From an uncultured Bacteroidia bacterium (lineage in GTDB: Bacteria > Bacteroidota > Bacteroidia > Bacteroidales > UBA932), in NCBI GenBank assembly GCA_902778105.1, contig CACYWN010000005.1:30866-94865 (forward strand): a DNA stretch of 64,000 nucleotides, in the 5' to 3' direction. A program made the position numbers and the translations under genes. The notes beneath the pieces are model-generated. The model saw nothing but the letters and a program-made list of their open reading frames with translations, had not been told where the DNA came from and made no database searches. Of this stretch, positions 43,221 to 52,090 are shown in pieces; position 1 is the first letter of the stretch, and each line of letters opens with the position of its first letter.

Positions 43221-44857
43221 GACAGCCGGTCGATCCGGCAGGTCCGGTCGCAATAGCCCGCAATCTTCTCGCGGTGGGTAATGAAGATCATCGTCTTACC
43301 TGCCGCTTTTTTCGTGAGGTTTTCCATCAGTTTCGCCTCAGTCTCGGGATCGAGCGAGGAACTGAACTCGTCCAGCAGCAGGATGCTGCCGGGACGCAGC
43401 AGGCCGCGGGCGATGGCGATGCGCTGGGCCTGGCCTTCGCTCAGCCCGGCGCCTCCTTCCCCGCAGAGGGTGTCCAGGCCGTCGTGGAGTTCAAAGACGA
43501 AACCCGCCACGGCCGTCTGGAGAGCCTCATACATCTGCTCTTCCGTCGCTTCGGGATCGCCCATCAGGAGGTTTTCGCGGATGGTTCCGCTGAACAGGGT
43601 ATTTCCCTGCGGGACGTAGACCAGGTTGCATCGGGTGGCGGCGGATGCCGGCACTTCCTGCCGGCCATCATACAGGGTCACGCTTCCTTCCACGGGTTTG
43701 AGTAGGGAAAGCATCAAGCGGATGAGGGTACTTTTTCCCGCTCCGGTCTCGCCTACGATGGCCGTCCGGGACGTGGGCGGGAAGTCGAAGGTCAAATCCT
43801 TCAGGATCATCCGCTTACCATCCGGATACCGATAGCCTAGCCCCGTCACCCGGATGCCGGTCGGACCGGCGAGTTTAATGGATTCCACCGAATTGTCCTT
43901 GGGGGCGTCCTCCAGTTCCATGAGACGGTCGATGGAGGTGGTGGAATACACGAGGGAAGGGATCTGCCGGGTCAGGCTCACCAGCGGACGCTGGACCTGC
44001 CCCACGAGCTGCAGGAAAGCGGTCATGACGCCGAAGGTCAGGGAGCCCTTGGAAATGCCGTACACGCCCCATAGGAAAGCGGCTATATAGCCGAAGGAGA
44101 AAGCGGCGCTCACCATCGTCCGGGCAAAGATGTTGAAGCGGGTACGCTCCTTGATCTGGCCGAATTCCCGGTCCTGGAGGTCGTCCAGGCGGTCTTCCAT
44201 CCGGCCTTCGTTCTCCATGGACTGGATCACCATCCGGTGCTGGAGGCTCTCCTGCAGGTGGCTCTGGACCTGGCTTTCCGTTTCCCGGATACCGCGGGTC
44301 ATTTCCCTGAGGCGCCGGACAAAGACCTTGCTGAACAAAATGAAAAGCGGCGTGACGAGCACCAGCAGCGCGGCCAGGCGCCACTCCATCGTGCACAGGA
44401 AGACGATGGCGGCGACCATCTGGACCGATGTGGTGAAAATCTGCGGGACGTCCGAAACGATGACGTTCGTGACATTGCTCACGTCGGATTCGAGGCGGTT
44501 CACGGTGTCACCCGTATGGCGCTTCTCCTTCCCGAGCCATTCGGCATAGAGGAGGTTGGAATAGAGGCCCTTCCGAATGATGAAATTCATCTTGGAGTTG
44601 GTGAGGTTCTCTACGCGGACGTTGACGGCGGAGATGACGAGCCGGAGAACGACGACGACAAGGACGACGGCCGTGTACCAGCCCAGGCTTCCAGGGACGA
44701 CTCCTGTAGCGATGTCCACCAGGCGCTTGCACAGGAAGATGAAAACCAGGTTGAGGCCGACGTTCAGGGAGCCGAGCAGGATGTTCACGAGAACCGCCGC
44801 CCGCGCTCCGACGGAGTGCGACCAAAGCCAGCGCAAATATTTAAGTATATCTTTCAT
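43217..44857 (-). CDS. ABC transporter with fused membrane and ATPase domains
   Basis: A 546-residue half-exporter: six membrane helices (about 15-300), then Walker A GETGAGKST, signature LSEGQAQ and Walker B ILLLDEFSSSLD with the catalytic Glu, so a homodimer could hydrolyse ATP. There is no N-terminal C39 peptidase domain. It is the last gene of a four-gene cassette with NTP_transf_5, PqqD-like and S26-type peptidase genes, all overlapping. That setting hints at export of a modified peptide; the substrate is not identifiable. Confidence 0.92.
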   Translation of the reverse strand: MKDILKYLRWLWSHSVGARAAVLVNILLGSLNVGLNLVFIFLCKRLVDIATGVVPGSLGWYTAVVLVVVVLRLVISAVNVRVENLTNSKMNFIIRKGLYSNLLYAEWLGKEKRHTGDTVNRLESDVSNVTNVIVSDVPQIFTTSVQMVAAIVFLCTMEWRLAALLVLVTPLFILFSKVFVRRLREMTRGIRETESQVQSHLQESLQHRMVIQSMENEGRMEDRLDDLQDREFGQIKERTRFNIFARTMVSAAFSFGYIAAFLWGVYGISKGSLTFGVMTAFLQLVGQVQRPLVSLTRQIPSLVYSTTSIDRLMELEDAPKDNSVESIKLAGPTGIRVTGLGYRYPDGKRMILKDLTFDFPPTSRTAIVGETGAGKSTLIRLMLSLLKPVEGSVTLYDGRQEVPASAATRCNLVYVPQGNTLFSGTIRENLLMGDPEATEEQMYEALQTAVAGFVFELHDGLDTLCGEGGAGLSEGQAQRIAIARGLLRPGSILLLDEFSSSLDPETEAKLMENLTKKAAGKTMIFITHREKIAGYCDRTCRIDRLS

Positions 44858-45978
44858 TCGCCATTTGCAAGTCTTTGAAGTCCATAGCCAAAGGCTCCCA
44901 TGAAAAAGCGGAAGGATTCCTTGGGAAACACCCGGAAATGACGCAATCGGTCGGCCACCGTCAGTCGCCAGAATGAATGGATTTTCCGGATGAGATAAGG
45001 TTTATCGCTCCGGGTCCGGTCTTTGTTCTTGCCGAAATTGCCGGAGCGGCGGATATAGTTCCAGATACGGGCGTTCTTCGCCGGGTCCGGACGGGCGGCC
45101 AGCGGCAGTTTCTCCGCCGGGCAGCCGAGGTACTCCTGGACGAAACCTGTAAACACCTGCCAGAGATGCTTGAGGCCCAACTTGTCCAGGGTCTGTTCCA
45201 ACAGCACGGGATGGATGTCCCGCTTGTGGACGGAAATGAACGTCATCCAGTCCACGAGCTGCCGGAGCCCCACGCCGCCGGACCAGTAGTGATGCAGGAA
45301 ATGGACGAAGATATATACCGCGTTGAAACCGGCCTCCGGGACTGGAATCTCCGCTCCGTCAATGGAAACCGCAGGCAGTGCACGACCGTCGAACTGTTCC
45401 TCGAGCAGGACGGCGAGCTGTCGGTCCAACTTCCTGGACATCAGCGTGGAGATGCTCCCGTGAACCTCGACCTCGATGCTGTGGAAATGCATCCCCTGAT
45501 GGAAGGTTTCCCGGTCTTCCCCAGCCACTTTCGTCGCCTTGGGCAGCAGGATGGCCTTCGCCGCTTCATAGGAAGCGGGCAGGAGCAGGAGGTCGATGTC
45601 ACCGGGCATCCGATGACCGGGATCGGAATAGTCACAGGCCAGGGACTGGCCCTTGACCAGGACGACGGGAATCTCCCGCAAGGCCTTGAATACCTTGGGA
45701 ATGAAGGCGTTCAGTTTGGCATTCCGCTGGGAAGTGGCCATCAGGTCCCCCAGGAAGGGGTCCAGCCGCTCGGGTTCGGAGGGCAGGAACTCCGGCGGAA
45801 GATGGTTGATACCATCGGTCACGTGACCGACGACGGTCTGTTCGAAGGACAGGCGGTACAGGGCTTCCCAGTCGATCCCCCCGTCCATCAGCGCCCGGTC
45901 CGGGACTTCGTTCCAAAGTCCGGACCGCAGGAGCGCGAAGAACTGCGTCTCTAAGCGATGAGTCCGATCTCCTTCCAT
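44854..45978 (-). CDS. Nucleotidyltransferase family protein (NTP_transf_5-like)
   Basis: A 374-residue cytoplasmic protein of the Pol-beta-like NTP_transf_5 group. VVLVKGQSLACDYSDPGHRMPGDIDLLL contains the GDID metal-binding pair (here described around residues 105-132), and a third acidic residue is likely in VEVHGSI. An all-helical C-terminal half follows (EAGFNAVYIFVHFLHHYW). Such proteins occur in lasso-peptide and other RiPP clusters, where they may modify leader or product, and also in glycan loci. The start overlaps the PqqD-like gene by 28 bases. Confidence 0.85.
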   Translation of the reverse strand: MEGDRTHRLETQFFALLRSGLWNEVPDRALMDGGIDWEALYRLSFEQTVVGHVTDGINHLPPEFLPSEPERLDPFLGDLMATSQRNAKLNAFIPKVFKALREIPVVLVKGQSLACDYSDPGHRMPGDIDLLLLPASYEAAKAILLPKATKVAGEDRETFHQGMHFHSIEVEVHGSISTLMSRKLDRQLAVLLEEQFDGRALPAVSIDGAEIPVPEAGFNAVYIFVHFLHHYWSGGVGLRQLVDWMTFISVHKRDIHPVLLEQTLDKLGLKHLWQVFTGFVQEYLGCPAEKLPLAARPDPAKNARIWNYIRRSGNFGKNKDRTRSDKPYLIRKIHSFWRLTVADRLRHFRVFPKESFRFFMGAFGYGLQRLANGE

Positions 45979-46217
45979 TGGTCGCAGAGGGCTGCGGCAT
46001 CCTTGATGGCGGTCTCCCGGTCTACGTCATACTCGTTGAGGAGCAGGTCGGCGAGGGTTTCCGCAGTAAAATCGATTCCCTGCGCAGCCTCGAAGAGGTA
46101 GGCCGCGGTGTCGTTGAGGCTCACCAGCTTGGAGAAGTTCACGTTGCCGGTTCCCTCTCCCGAGACGACGTGCTGTCCGCAGATCGTCCTGAGTACAAAT
46201 CCTTCCTTGATTTTCAT
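45951..46217 (-). CDS. PqqD-like peptide-binding protein
   Basis: An 88-residue winged-helix protein of the PqqD/RRE type that binds leader peptides for RiPP-modifying enzymes. KIKEGFVLRTICGQHVVSG, VSLNDTAAYLFEAAQG, and ETLADLLLNEYDVDRETAIKDA match the family pattern of strand-strand-helix-helix. It overlaps the peptidase gene by 4 bases. In this cassette the leader-bearing partner is not apparent. Confidence 0.88.
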   Translation of the reverse strand: MKIKEGFVLRTICGQHVVSGEGTGNVNFSKLVSLNDTAAYLFEAAQGIDFTAETLADLLLNEYDVDRETAIKDAAALCDQWKEIGLIA

Positions 46218-46705
46218 ATCGTTACATTTTCTTTAATCCAACTTCTGTTCCATGGCAGGTGCCGGTATACGAACAGGATGTACCGCCGCAGCGGCCGGAT
46301 CCCCTGCCAAAAATGGACCAGGCGGAGCTGCCCCGGGCTGTAAGGGTCCACGGAGCGCTTGCCGCCCCGGAGGATTTCCACGGCCTTGGCAAGGATCTGG
46401 TGCCGGCGGACGTGCTCGTGATTCTCCGGAACGCCGTCGCCCATGATATCTACGGCATCGCCGTCAATGGAGAGGATGCGGTGCATCACGTACCGTCCTC
46501 CATCGTCGGGACCGACATGGAAAAGGACGATATCATCAGCTTTCAGGACATCCCCGGCCTTTTCCAGCACGACGAGGTCCTTGCCCCCGCGAATGAAGGG
46601 AAGCATACTGAACCCCTTCACGGGAATCGTCACCCGGCTGCCCTGTCCCAGGACCCGGAGCACGTCGGCAAAGAACGTGTCGTTATCGACTACCATCTTT
46701 TCCAT
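46214..46705 (-). CDS. S24/S26-type signal peptidase-like protein (Ser-His type)
   Basis: A 163-residue protein with KGFSMLPFIRGGKDLVVL (catalytic Ser) and RYVMHRILSIDGDAV, where His occupies the place of the catalytic Lys, as in SipW/ER-type signal peptidases. Residues 20-110 form the beta-rich catalytic core; a basic C-terminus follows. No convincing transmembrane helix at the N-terminus is visible. The ATG at 46705 lies 6 bases after a TAnnTTTG box. First gene of the PqqD cassette; it could cleave a leader peptide. Confidence 0.85.
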   Translation of the reverse strand: MEKMVVDNDTFFADVLRVLGQGSRVTIPVKGFSMLPFIRGGKDLVVLEKAGDVLKADDIVLFHVGPDDGGRYVMHRILSIDGDAVDIMGDGVPENHEHVRRHQILAKAVEILRGGKRSVDPYSPGQLRLVHFWQGIRPLRRYILFVYRHLPWNRSWIKENVTI

Positions 46706-46711
46706 AGGATG

Positions 46712-46719
46712 CAAAGTTA
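46712..46719 (-). promoter_or_regulatory. -7 promoter element (TAACTTTG) of the peptidase-PqqD cassette
   Basis: Minus strand TAACTTTG ends 6 bases before the ATG at 46705. It is 12 bases from the divergent recG element, so the two promoters probably compete. Confidence 0.5.
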
Positions 46720-46731
46720 CGAAAGATTTAT

Positions 46732-46739
46732 TATTTTTG
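46732..46739 (+). promoter_or_regulatory. -7 promoter element (TATTTTTG) of recG
   Basis: TATTTTTG fits TAnnTTTG and ends 4 bases before the recG ATG at 46744, implying a leaderless message. No -33 TTTG at standard distance. Confidence 0.45.
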
Positions 46740-46743
46740 TGCT

Positions 46744-48879
46744 ATGAAGACGGCGATGGATACGGATATCCAGTACCTTCCGGGGGTAGGCCCGCGGAGG
46801 GCGGCGCTTCTCAGGAACGAACTGGGTGTGAACACGGTCGGAGACCTCGTGCGTCTGTATCCTTTCCGGTACATCGACCGCAGCACCGTCCAGAAAATCG
46901 CAGACATCCATCCCGACCAGGCTTACATCCAGGTGATCGGCACGGTCCTGAAAGCCCGGCTGTTCGCCAAGAACGGGGCGGAAATCACCGCCGAACAGGT
47001 CAAGTACAATCTTGCACACCGGCTCTCGGTCATCATCGGCGACGACAGCGGGGAGATGGAGGTCGTCTTCTTCAAGGGCATCAAGTGGATGCAACCCCGG
47101 CTGGTCCCGGGATCGACCTTCCTGTTCTTCGGCAAGCCGCAGACCTTCAACGGACGGATCAACATGGTCCATCCGGAATTCGACGCCCCGGATGCGGCGC
47201 GCTCCGGCGTACTGACCGGCGTCTATACTTCCACGGAGAAGCTCAAGACGGGCGGCATCACGGGAAAGCTGATGCTCAAACTGGTATCGTCGGCCCTCGA
47301 ACTGGTCCTTCCCACGCTGGAGGAGAGTCTGCCGGATTACATCCTGCAGGAAAAGGGGCTGGTTCCGCTGAGTTTCGCGCTGCGCCAGATCCACTTTCCG
47401 ACGGACCAGAATGCCCTGGCCAAGGCTACGTACCGGCTCAAGTTCGAGGAACTGTTCTATCTGCAGCTGTCGCTCCTGAAGCAGAAATACATCCGCAGCC
47501 GCAATGCCGTCGGCTTTGCAATGCCCCGCGTGGGCGAGGCATTCAACCGCTGCTACCAGGCACTCCCCTACGAGCTCACCGGCGCCCAGAAACGGGTCAT
47601 CAAGGAAATCCGCGAGGACCTCAAGGGCGGACACCAGATGAACCGGCTCCTGCAGGGAGACGTGGGCAGCGGAAAAACGATGGTGGCCGTCCTGTCTGCC
47701 CTCATCGCGATCGGGAATGGTTACCAGGCCTGTTTGATGGCTCCTACAGAGGTACTTGCAAATCAGCATTTCAACAATATCTCCAAGTATCTGGCGCCTA
47801 CGGGCGTGAAGGCGGCCCTTCTCACCGGATCCACCGGCGCGGCTGCCCGGCGGGAGATCCACGCCGGCCTCCAGGACGGCAGCATCGGCCTCATCGTGGG
47901 CACCCATGCCCTCATCGAAGACACGGTCGTATTCAAGGCCCTGGGGCTGGCCATTGTGGATGAGCAGCACCGTTTCGGCGTGGAACAGCGGGCACGGCTG
48001 TGGTCGAAAGGCGCCGGCGGCATCGCCCCGCACGTCCTTGTGATGACGGCAACCCCGATCCCCCGCACCCTGGCGATGACCCTGTATGGCGACCTGGACG
48101 TCTCCGTCATTGACGAAATGCCCCCCGGACGCAAACCGGTCCAGACCCTGTGCGTGGGCGAGAACAAGCGTATCGCCATGTACAATTTCATCCGTGACGA
48201 AATTGCCAAGGGGCGCCAGGCCTTCATCGTGTATCCCCTGATCTTCGAAAGTGAAAAACTGGACTACAAGAACCTGGAACTGGGATATGAGGAAGTGATC
48301 AAGCAGTTCCCGCAACCCAGATACCAGGTGGCCATCGTCCATGGGCAGCAGTCTGCCGAGGACAAGGCTTTCCACATGGCGGCGTTCGTCGCCGGGCGGG
48401 CCAACATCCTCGTTTCCACCACGGTCATCGAAGTGGGTGTGGATGTCCCCAATGCCTCGGTGATGGTCATAGAAAGCGCGGAACGGTTCGGGCTCAGCCA
48501 GTTACACCAGCTTCGCGGTCGCGTAGGCCGGGGTGCGGAACGGTCTTTCTGCATCCTCATGAAGGGGTACAAGGTCTCCAAGGAATCGCAGAAGCGGCTG
48601 GACCTCATGTGCGCCACGGAAAACGGATTCGAGATAGCCGAGGAAGACATGAAGATGCGCGGTCCCGGGGATCTGGAGGGCACCCAGCAGTCCGGCCTCC
48701 CCATCACCCTGAACATCGCCTCCCTCGCCCGTGACGGCATCATCCTCTCCGACGCCCGGGGGTACGCCTCCCATATCCTTGATCTCGACCCGACATTGGA
48801 AAAGCCCGGCAACGCGGTTCTCGCGGCCGAGCTTCGGAAAGACAAATACGTCCGGAAGGACTATTCCAAGATTTCCTGA
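46744..48879 (+). CDS. recG: ATP-dependent DNA helicase RecG
   Basis: Remodels stalled replication forks and Holliday junctions. The 711-residue protein begins with the helix-hairpin-like LPGVGPRRAALLRNELGV and DLVRLYPFRYIDRS, then the OB-fold wedge domain. Helicase motifs: RLLQGDVGSGKTMVAV (I), LMAPTEVLANQHF (Ia), VDEQHRFGVEQR (II), VMTATPIPRTLAMT (III), VSTTVIEVGVDVPNA (V) and QLRGRVGRGAERSFC (VI). It starts leaderless by position and ends directly next to the convergent S9 peptidase gene. Confidence 0.97.
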   Translation: MKTAMDTDIQYLPGVGPRRAALLRNELGVNTVGDLVRLYPFRYIDRSTVQKIADIHPDQAYIQVIGTVLKARLFAKNGAEITAEQVKYNLAHRLSVIIGDDSGEMEVVFFKGIKWMQPRLVPGSTFLFFGKPQTFNGRINMVHPEFDAPDAARSGVLTGVYTSTEKLKTGGITGKLMLKLVSSALELVLPTLEESLPDYILQEKGLVPLSFALRQIHFPTDQNALAKATYRLKFEELFYLQLSLLKQKYIRSRNAVGFAMPRVGEAFNRCYQALPYELTGAQKRVIKEIREDLKGGHQMNRLLQGDVGSGKTMVAVLSALIAIGNGYQACLMAPTEVLANQHFNNISKYLAPTGVKAALLTGSTGAAARREIHAGLQDGSIGLIVGTHALIEDTVVFKALGLAIVDEQHRFGVEQRARLWSKGAGGIAPHVLVMTATPIPRTLAMTLYGDLDVSVIDEMPPGRKPVQTLCVGENKRIAMYNFIRDEIAKGRQAFIVYPLIFESEKLDYKNLELGYEEVIKQFPQPRYQVAIVHGQQSAEDKAFHMAAFVAGRANILVSTTVIEVGVDVPNASVMVIESAERFGLSQLHQLRGRVGRGAERSFCILMKGYKVSKESQKRLDLMCATENGFEIAEEDMKMRGPGDLEGTQQSGLPITLNIASLARDGIILSDARGYASHILDLDPTLEKPGNAVLAAELRKDKYVRKDYSKIS

Positions 48880-51117
48880 TCACTCATTCCCGGTCGGTGA
48901 ACTTGCCGGACCGAGCCATCGGGCCAGCCAGTCGAAGTAACTGCGATGCCAGTAGAGGGCATTCTGCGGCTGGAGGATCCAGTGGTTCTCACCCGGGAAG
49001 ACGATGAGTTTGGAGGGAACGCCCATCATCTGGGCGGCGTTGAAGGCGGCCATGCCCTCGTCATACGGGACGCGGAAGTCCATTCCGCCGTGGATGCACA
49101 GGATCGGAGTATGCCAGTTCTTGACGAGTTTGTGCGGAGAGTTGGCATAGTGGCGTACGGCCTTCGGGGCGTTGGACCACGGGGAGCCGGCCTGCTGGAG
49201 GCCGCCGAAGGTGATGCCGTCGCCGGCAGCGCCCATCTGGCCTTCTTCGTAGGCGAACTCGTGCGGAATGCCACCGTTGTCCCAGTTCGGGAACCACATC
49301 TCCTCGGTGGTCATATACATGTGCTCCTCGTTGAAAATGCCCGCATGGGAGATGAAGCAGTCATACAGGTCGCCGTGTATACCAGCCAGATAATAAACGC
49401 TGTAGCCACCATAGGAAGCACCGCATGCAGCGAGCTTACCGACGAAGGGCTCATCCTTGATCATCTTGCCGGCAGCCAGATAATCCTGCATGTTCAGACC
49501 GATGTAGTCACCGGAGATCTGCTCACACCAGGGCTGGCCGAAAGCGGTCGTGCCGTGGCGGTTCGGAAGGACGACGACGTACCCCTGATGGGCCATCAGG
49601 CAGTAGTTCCAGCGGTAGGACCAGCCTTGGGAAAGGGTGCCCTGGGGACCGCCGAGGCAGATTTCGATGGCGGGATATTCCTTGGTCCGGTCGAACTTCG
49701 GAGGATACAGAACCCAGGTGAGCATCTCGCCGCCGTCGGCGGTCGGGACCATCCGGGCCTCAGTCTCATGCTTGTCCAGCTGGTCCAGGATATGGGCGTT
49801 TTCGAAAGTGAGCTGATGGATGGAATTGTCATTGACCGAGACCAGTTCGGTCGGGAAGTCCATCGAGCAATAGGTGGTAAGGAGGGTTCCGTCCTGAAGG
49901 ACGGCGAACGGAGAGCCGAAATCGAACCAGAGGGTCGGGGCGGTGAGGCGGAAGAAAGCCGTCTCGGGATCGGCGATCACATTGAAGATGCCCTGGACAC
50001 CCTCCACGAGGGAATTGAAATACAGTGACTTGCTGTCGGCCGCCCAGACGGGGCCGTCGGCATTGTAGGCGAAGTCGGCGGTCAGGTCTGTGATATTTTC
50101 GATGGCGGGATTGGCGGTCTGGCCCTCCCCTTCCGGCCCGTAGACGACGTCGGCGACCATCAGGCGCACCTTGTCGGCCTCATAGCCGTTACGTGCCATC
50201 GACAGCCAGGCAAGTTTGCTGCCGTCGGGGCTCCAGACAGGGACGGTATCGTAGCCGCCGCCCATCGGGATGACGGTGGTTTCCCCGGTCAGGATGCAGT
50301 AAACGTAGATTTCGGTATCGGTGGAGAAAGCATATTCCTTTCCTTCCTTTTTCTTGCAGGAATAGGCGATGTAACGGCCGTCGGGGCTCCAGCAGAGGTT
50401 TTCGATACCGCCGAAGGGGCCGTTCGGAAGCTGATACCGTACGTCCGGTCCGCCCAGGATATCCAGGCCTTCCGTGATGATTCCATTGGACAGGGGCGCC
50501 ACATAGGTATGGTTGATGTCCTCCACCCAGTGGTCCCAGTGGCGGTACATCAAGTCTTCGGTCGCATAGGCATCGGCCTTGTCCAGCATCGGGTCGGTGT
50601 CGACGGGACGCTCGACGGCGCTGTGGACGGAGCTGACAAACATCAGTTGGGAGCCGTCCGGGGAGAGGGAGAATTCTTCGACACCTTTGGGAACGTTGGT
50701 GACCTGGACACGGGCGCCGAGCTTGCCGGCCGTGTAAGGCGCCTTCCAGACCTGGCCTCCCTGGAGGAAATAGATGGACTCACCGTCCGGGGACCAGCGG
50801 GCGTTATTGATGCTCTTGCCGTCCATCGTAAGCTGGGTCTTTTCCCCTCCATCCAAAGGAATCGTGAAGAGGTTGCGGACGCTGCGGTTGTCCTGGATGG
50901 AAGTGTAGCTTACGCCGTAAAGGATGGTCTTTCCATCGGGTGAAAGCTGGGGATCCGACAGCCGGCCGAGGGACAGCAGGACCTCGGGAGACATCCGGCC
51001 GTCCGGGACCTGGATGTCGGAGGGTCCGATGTAGCCTTGCTCTGGTTTCATGGCAGTTTGGGTGCACGCGAGGAGGCCAAAAGCCGCCGCCGCGATGGTT
51101 AACATTTTTGTTTTCAT
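48880..51117 (-). CDS. S9 family peptidase lipoprotein (prolyl oligopeptidase/acylaminoacyl-peptidase-like)
   Basis: About 745 residues. Signal peptide MKTKMLTIAAAAFGLLAC is lipoprotein-type, placing it in the periplasm or on the outer membrane. Residues 60-440 contain TolB-like propeller repeats (LSPDGKTILYG, WSPDGRYIAYSC, WSPDGSKLAWLS). The C-terminal alpha/beta-hydrolase domain has the nucleophile in CGASYGGYSVYY, the acid in HGGMDFRVP and the His in GENHWI. The ATG at 51117 gives a clean signal peptide; the in-frame ATG at 51141 overlaps the WYL gene stop by 8 bases and is a real alternative. Confidence 0.92.
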   Translation of the reverse strand: MKTKMLTIAAAAFGLLACTQTAMKPEQGYIGPSDIQVPDGRMSPEVLLSLGRLSDPQLSPDGKTILYGVSYTSIQDNRSVRNLFTIPLDGGEKTQLTMDGKSINNARWSPDGESIYFLQGGQVWKAPYTAGKLGARVQVTNVPKGVEEFSLSPDGSQLMFVSSVHSAVERPVDTDPMLDKADAYATEDLMYRHWDHWVEDINHTYVAPLSNGIITEGLDILGGPDVRYQLPNGPFGGIENLCWSPDGRYIAYSCKKKEGKEYAFSTDTEIYVYCILTGETTVIPMGGGYDTVPVWSPDGSKLAWLSMARNGYEADKVRLMVADVVYGPEGEGQTANPAIENITDLTADFAYNADGPVWAADSKSLYFNSLVEGVQGIFNVIADPETAFFRLTAPTLWFDFGSPFAVLQDGTLLTTYCSMDFPTELVSVNDNSIHQLTFENAHILDQLDKHETEARMVPTADGGEMLTWVLYPPKFDRTKEYPAIEICLGGPQGTLSQGWSYRWNYCLMAHQGYVVVLPNRHGTTAFGQPWCEQISGDYIGLNMQDYLAAGKMIKDEPFVGKLAACGASYGGYSVYYLAGIHGDLYDCFISHAGIFNEEHMYMTTEEMWFPNWDNGGIPHEFAYEEGQMGAAGDGITFGGLQQAGSPWSNAPKAVRHYANSPHKLVKNWHTPILCIHGGMDFRVPYDEGMAAFNAAQMMGVPSKLIVFPGENHWILQPQNALYWHRSYFDWLARWLGPASSPTGNE

Positions 51118-51133
51118 ATTAAACATATTTGTT

Positions 51134-52042
51134 TCATTCATACATTTTCAATGCGTTATTTAGCTCATCGATTACTTGCTGCCGTAAAGCCTCCGGAGAC
51201 ACAACTTCCAGCCTGGACCCCCGTTTGCACAGCTCCATCACGAGGTCCGGATTCGGAATCACGCGGAAAACGAAGAGGCTCCGGCCGTCACTGTCCTCCC
51301 CCAGATACACCTGGCTGGGGTGGATCGGGAGGTCCTTGAGATAGGCGGCCTCGCGGGGTGTCGTCCGGACCGTCACCAGCACGGGCGGCTCGTCTTCGGG
51401 CGGGTAGATACCATAGCTTGCCTCGAACATTTCGTCCACTTTGAACTCCCGCGGCATCCGGAATCTCTCCCCCGTCGGCGTGAGCGAAAGGATACGGTCC
51501 ATCGCATAGACGCGAAGGGCGCCGGCCTCCTCGCTGAAGGCGACGATGTACCAACGCTTGGCGTATTCCTTGACGGCGTACGGACGGATGTGCCGGACTT
51601 CCTCGCCCTCGCTCATATACTTATGGTACCGTAGTTCCATGACGGCGTCGTCCAGCATCGCCTGCATCACGGGAACAAGGAATTTCTGCCCGGAAGGGAT
51701 GTCCTCCACGGCCACCCGGCCGGACAGGCGCTCCTTTCCCAGGGACAGGAGACTGTTCACCGTAAAGGTATTGATCAGCCAGTCCACGGACTGACGCTTG
51801 TCCACGGCACTCTCCCCCGCATCGATATAATAGCAGTTCGTACTGCGGTTACACGCGATTTCGATACCGAATACCTCGGCAATGGCGGCCCGGTGGTTGT
51901 TGAATGAGCGGCGCGGGTAATCGCTCCCACCGTACCGGTCGGTCCAACGACGGGACAGTTCCTGCAACGAAAGGCCCTGCGGACCTGCGTCGACGAAGGT
52001 CTGCACCAGCCAGATATACTTGTCAATGAGTTCGGAGACCAT
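51134..52042 (-). CDS. WYL-domain transcriptional regulator
   Basis: A 302-residue DNA-binding protein: N-terminal winged helix (residues 1-75, LQELSRRWTDRYGGSDYPRRSF), a central WYL domain (AVKEYAKRWYIVAFSEEAGALRVYAMDRI) and a C-terminal WCX-like region (ETVRTTPREAAYLKDLPIHPSQ-type segment with VTVRTTPREAAYLKDLPIH). WYL proteins sense nucleic-acid or nucleotide ligands and often control stress or defence genes; no defence system is nearby. It may regulate itself or the downstream S9 peptidase gene. Confidence 0.9.
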   Translation of the reverse strand: MVSELIDKYIWLVQTFVDAGPQGLSLQELSRRWTDRYGGSDYPRRSFNNHRAAIAEVFGIEIACNRSTNCYYIDAGESAVDKRQSVDWLINTFTVNSLLSLGKERLSGRVAVEDIPSGQKFLVPVMQAMLDDAVMELRYHKYMSEGEEVRHIRPYAVKEYAKRWYIVAFSEEAGALRVYAMDRILSLTPTGERFRMPREFKVDEMFEASYGIYPPEDEPPVLVTVRTTPREAAYLKDLPIHPSQVYLGEDSDGRSLFVFRVIPNPDLVMELCKRGSRLEVVSPEALRQQVIDELNNALKMYE

Positions 52043-52062
52043 TTGATTGTGCTTCTCTTTGG

Positions 52063-52070
52063 CAAATGTA
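52063..52070 (-). promoter_or_regulatory. -7 promoter element (TACATTTG) of the WYL regulator gene
   Basis: Minus strand TACATTTG fits TAnnTTTG and ends 20 bases before the ATG. An imperfect -33 (ATTG, 52094-52091) is 20 bases upstream and falls in a CAATTT-C-AAATTG palindrome (52091-52103). Confidence 0.45.
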
Positions 52071-52090
52071 CGGAAAAAACGGAAGAATCA

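Noticed and set aside
43217-46705. A complete lasso-peptide biosynthetic cluster
   Set aside because: No asparagine-synthase-like cyclase, no transglutaminase-like B2 protease and no precursor peptide; only the accessory families are present.
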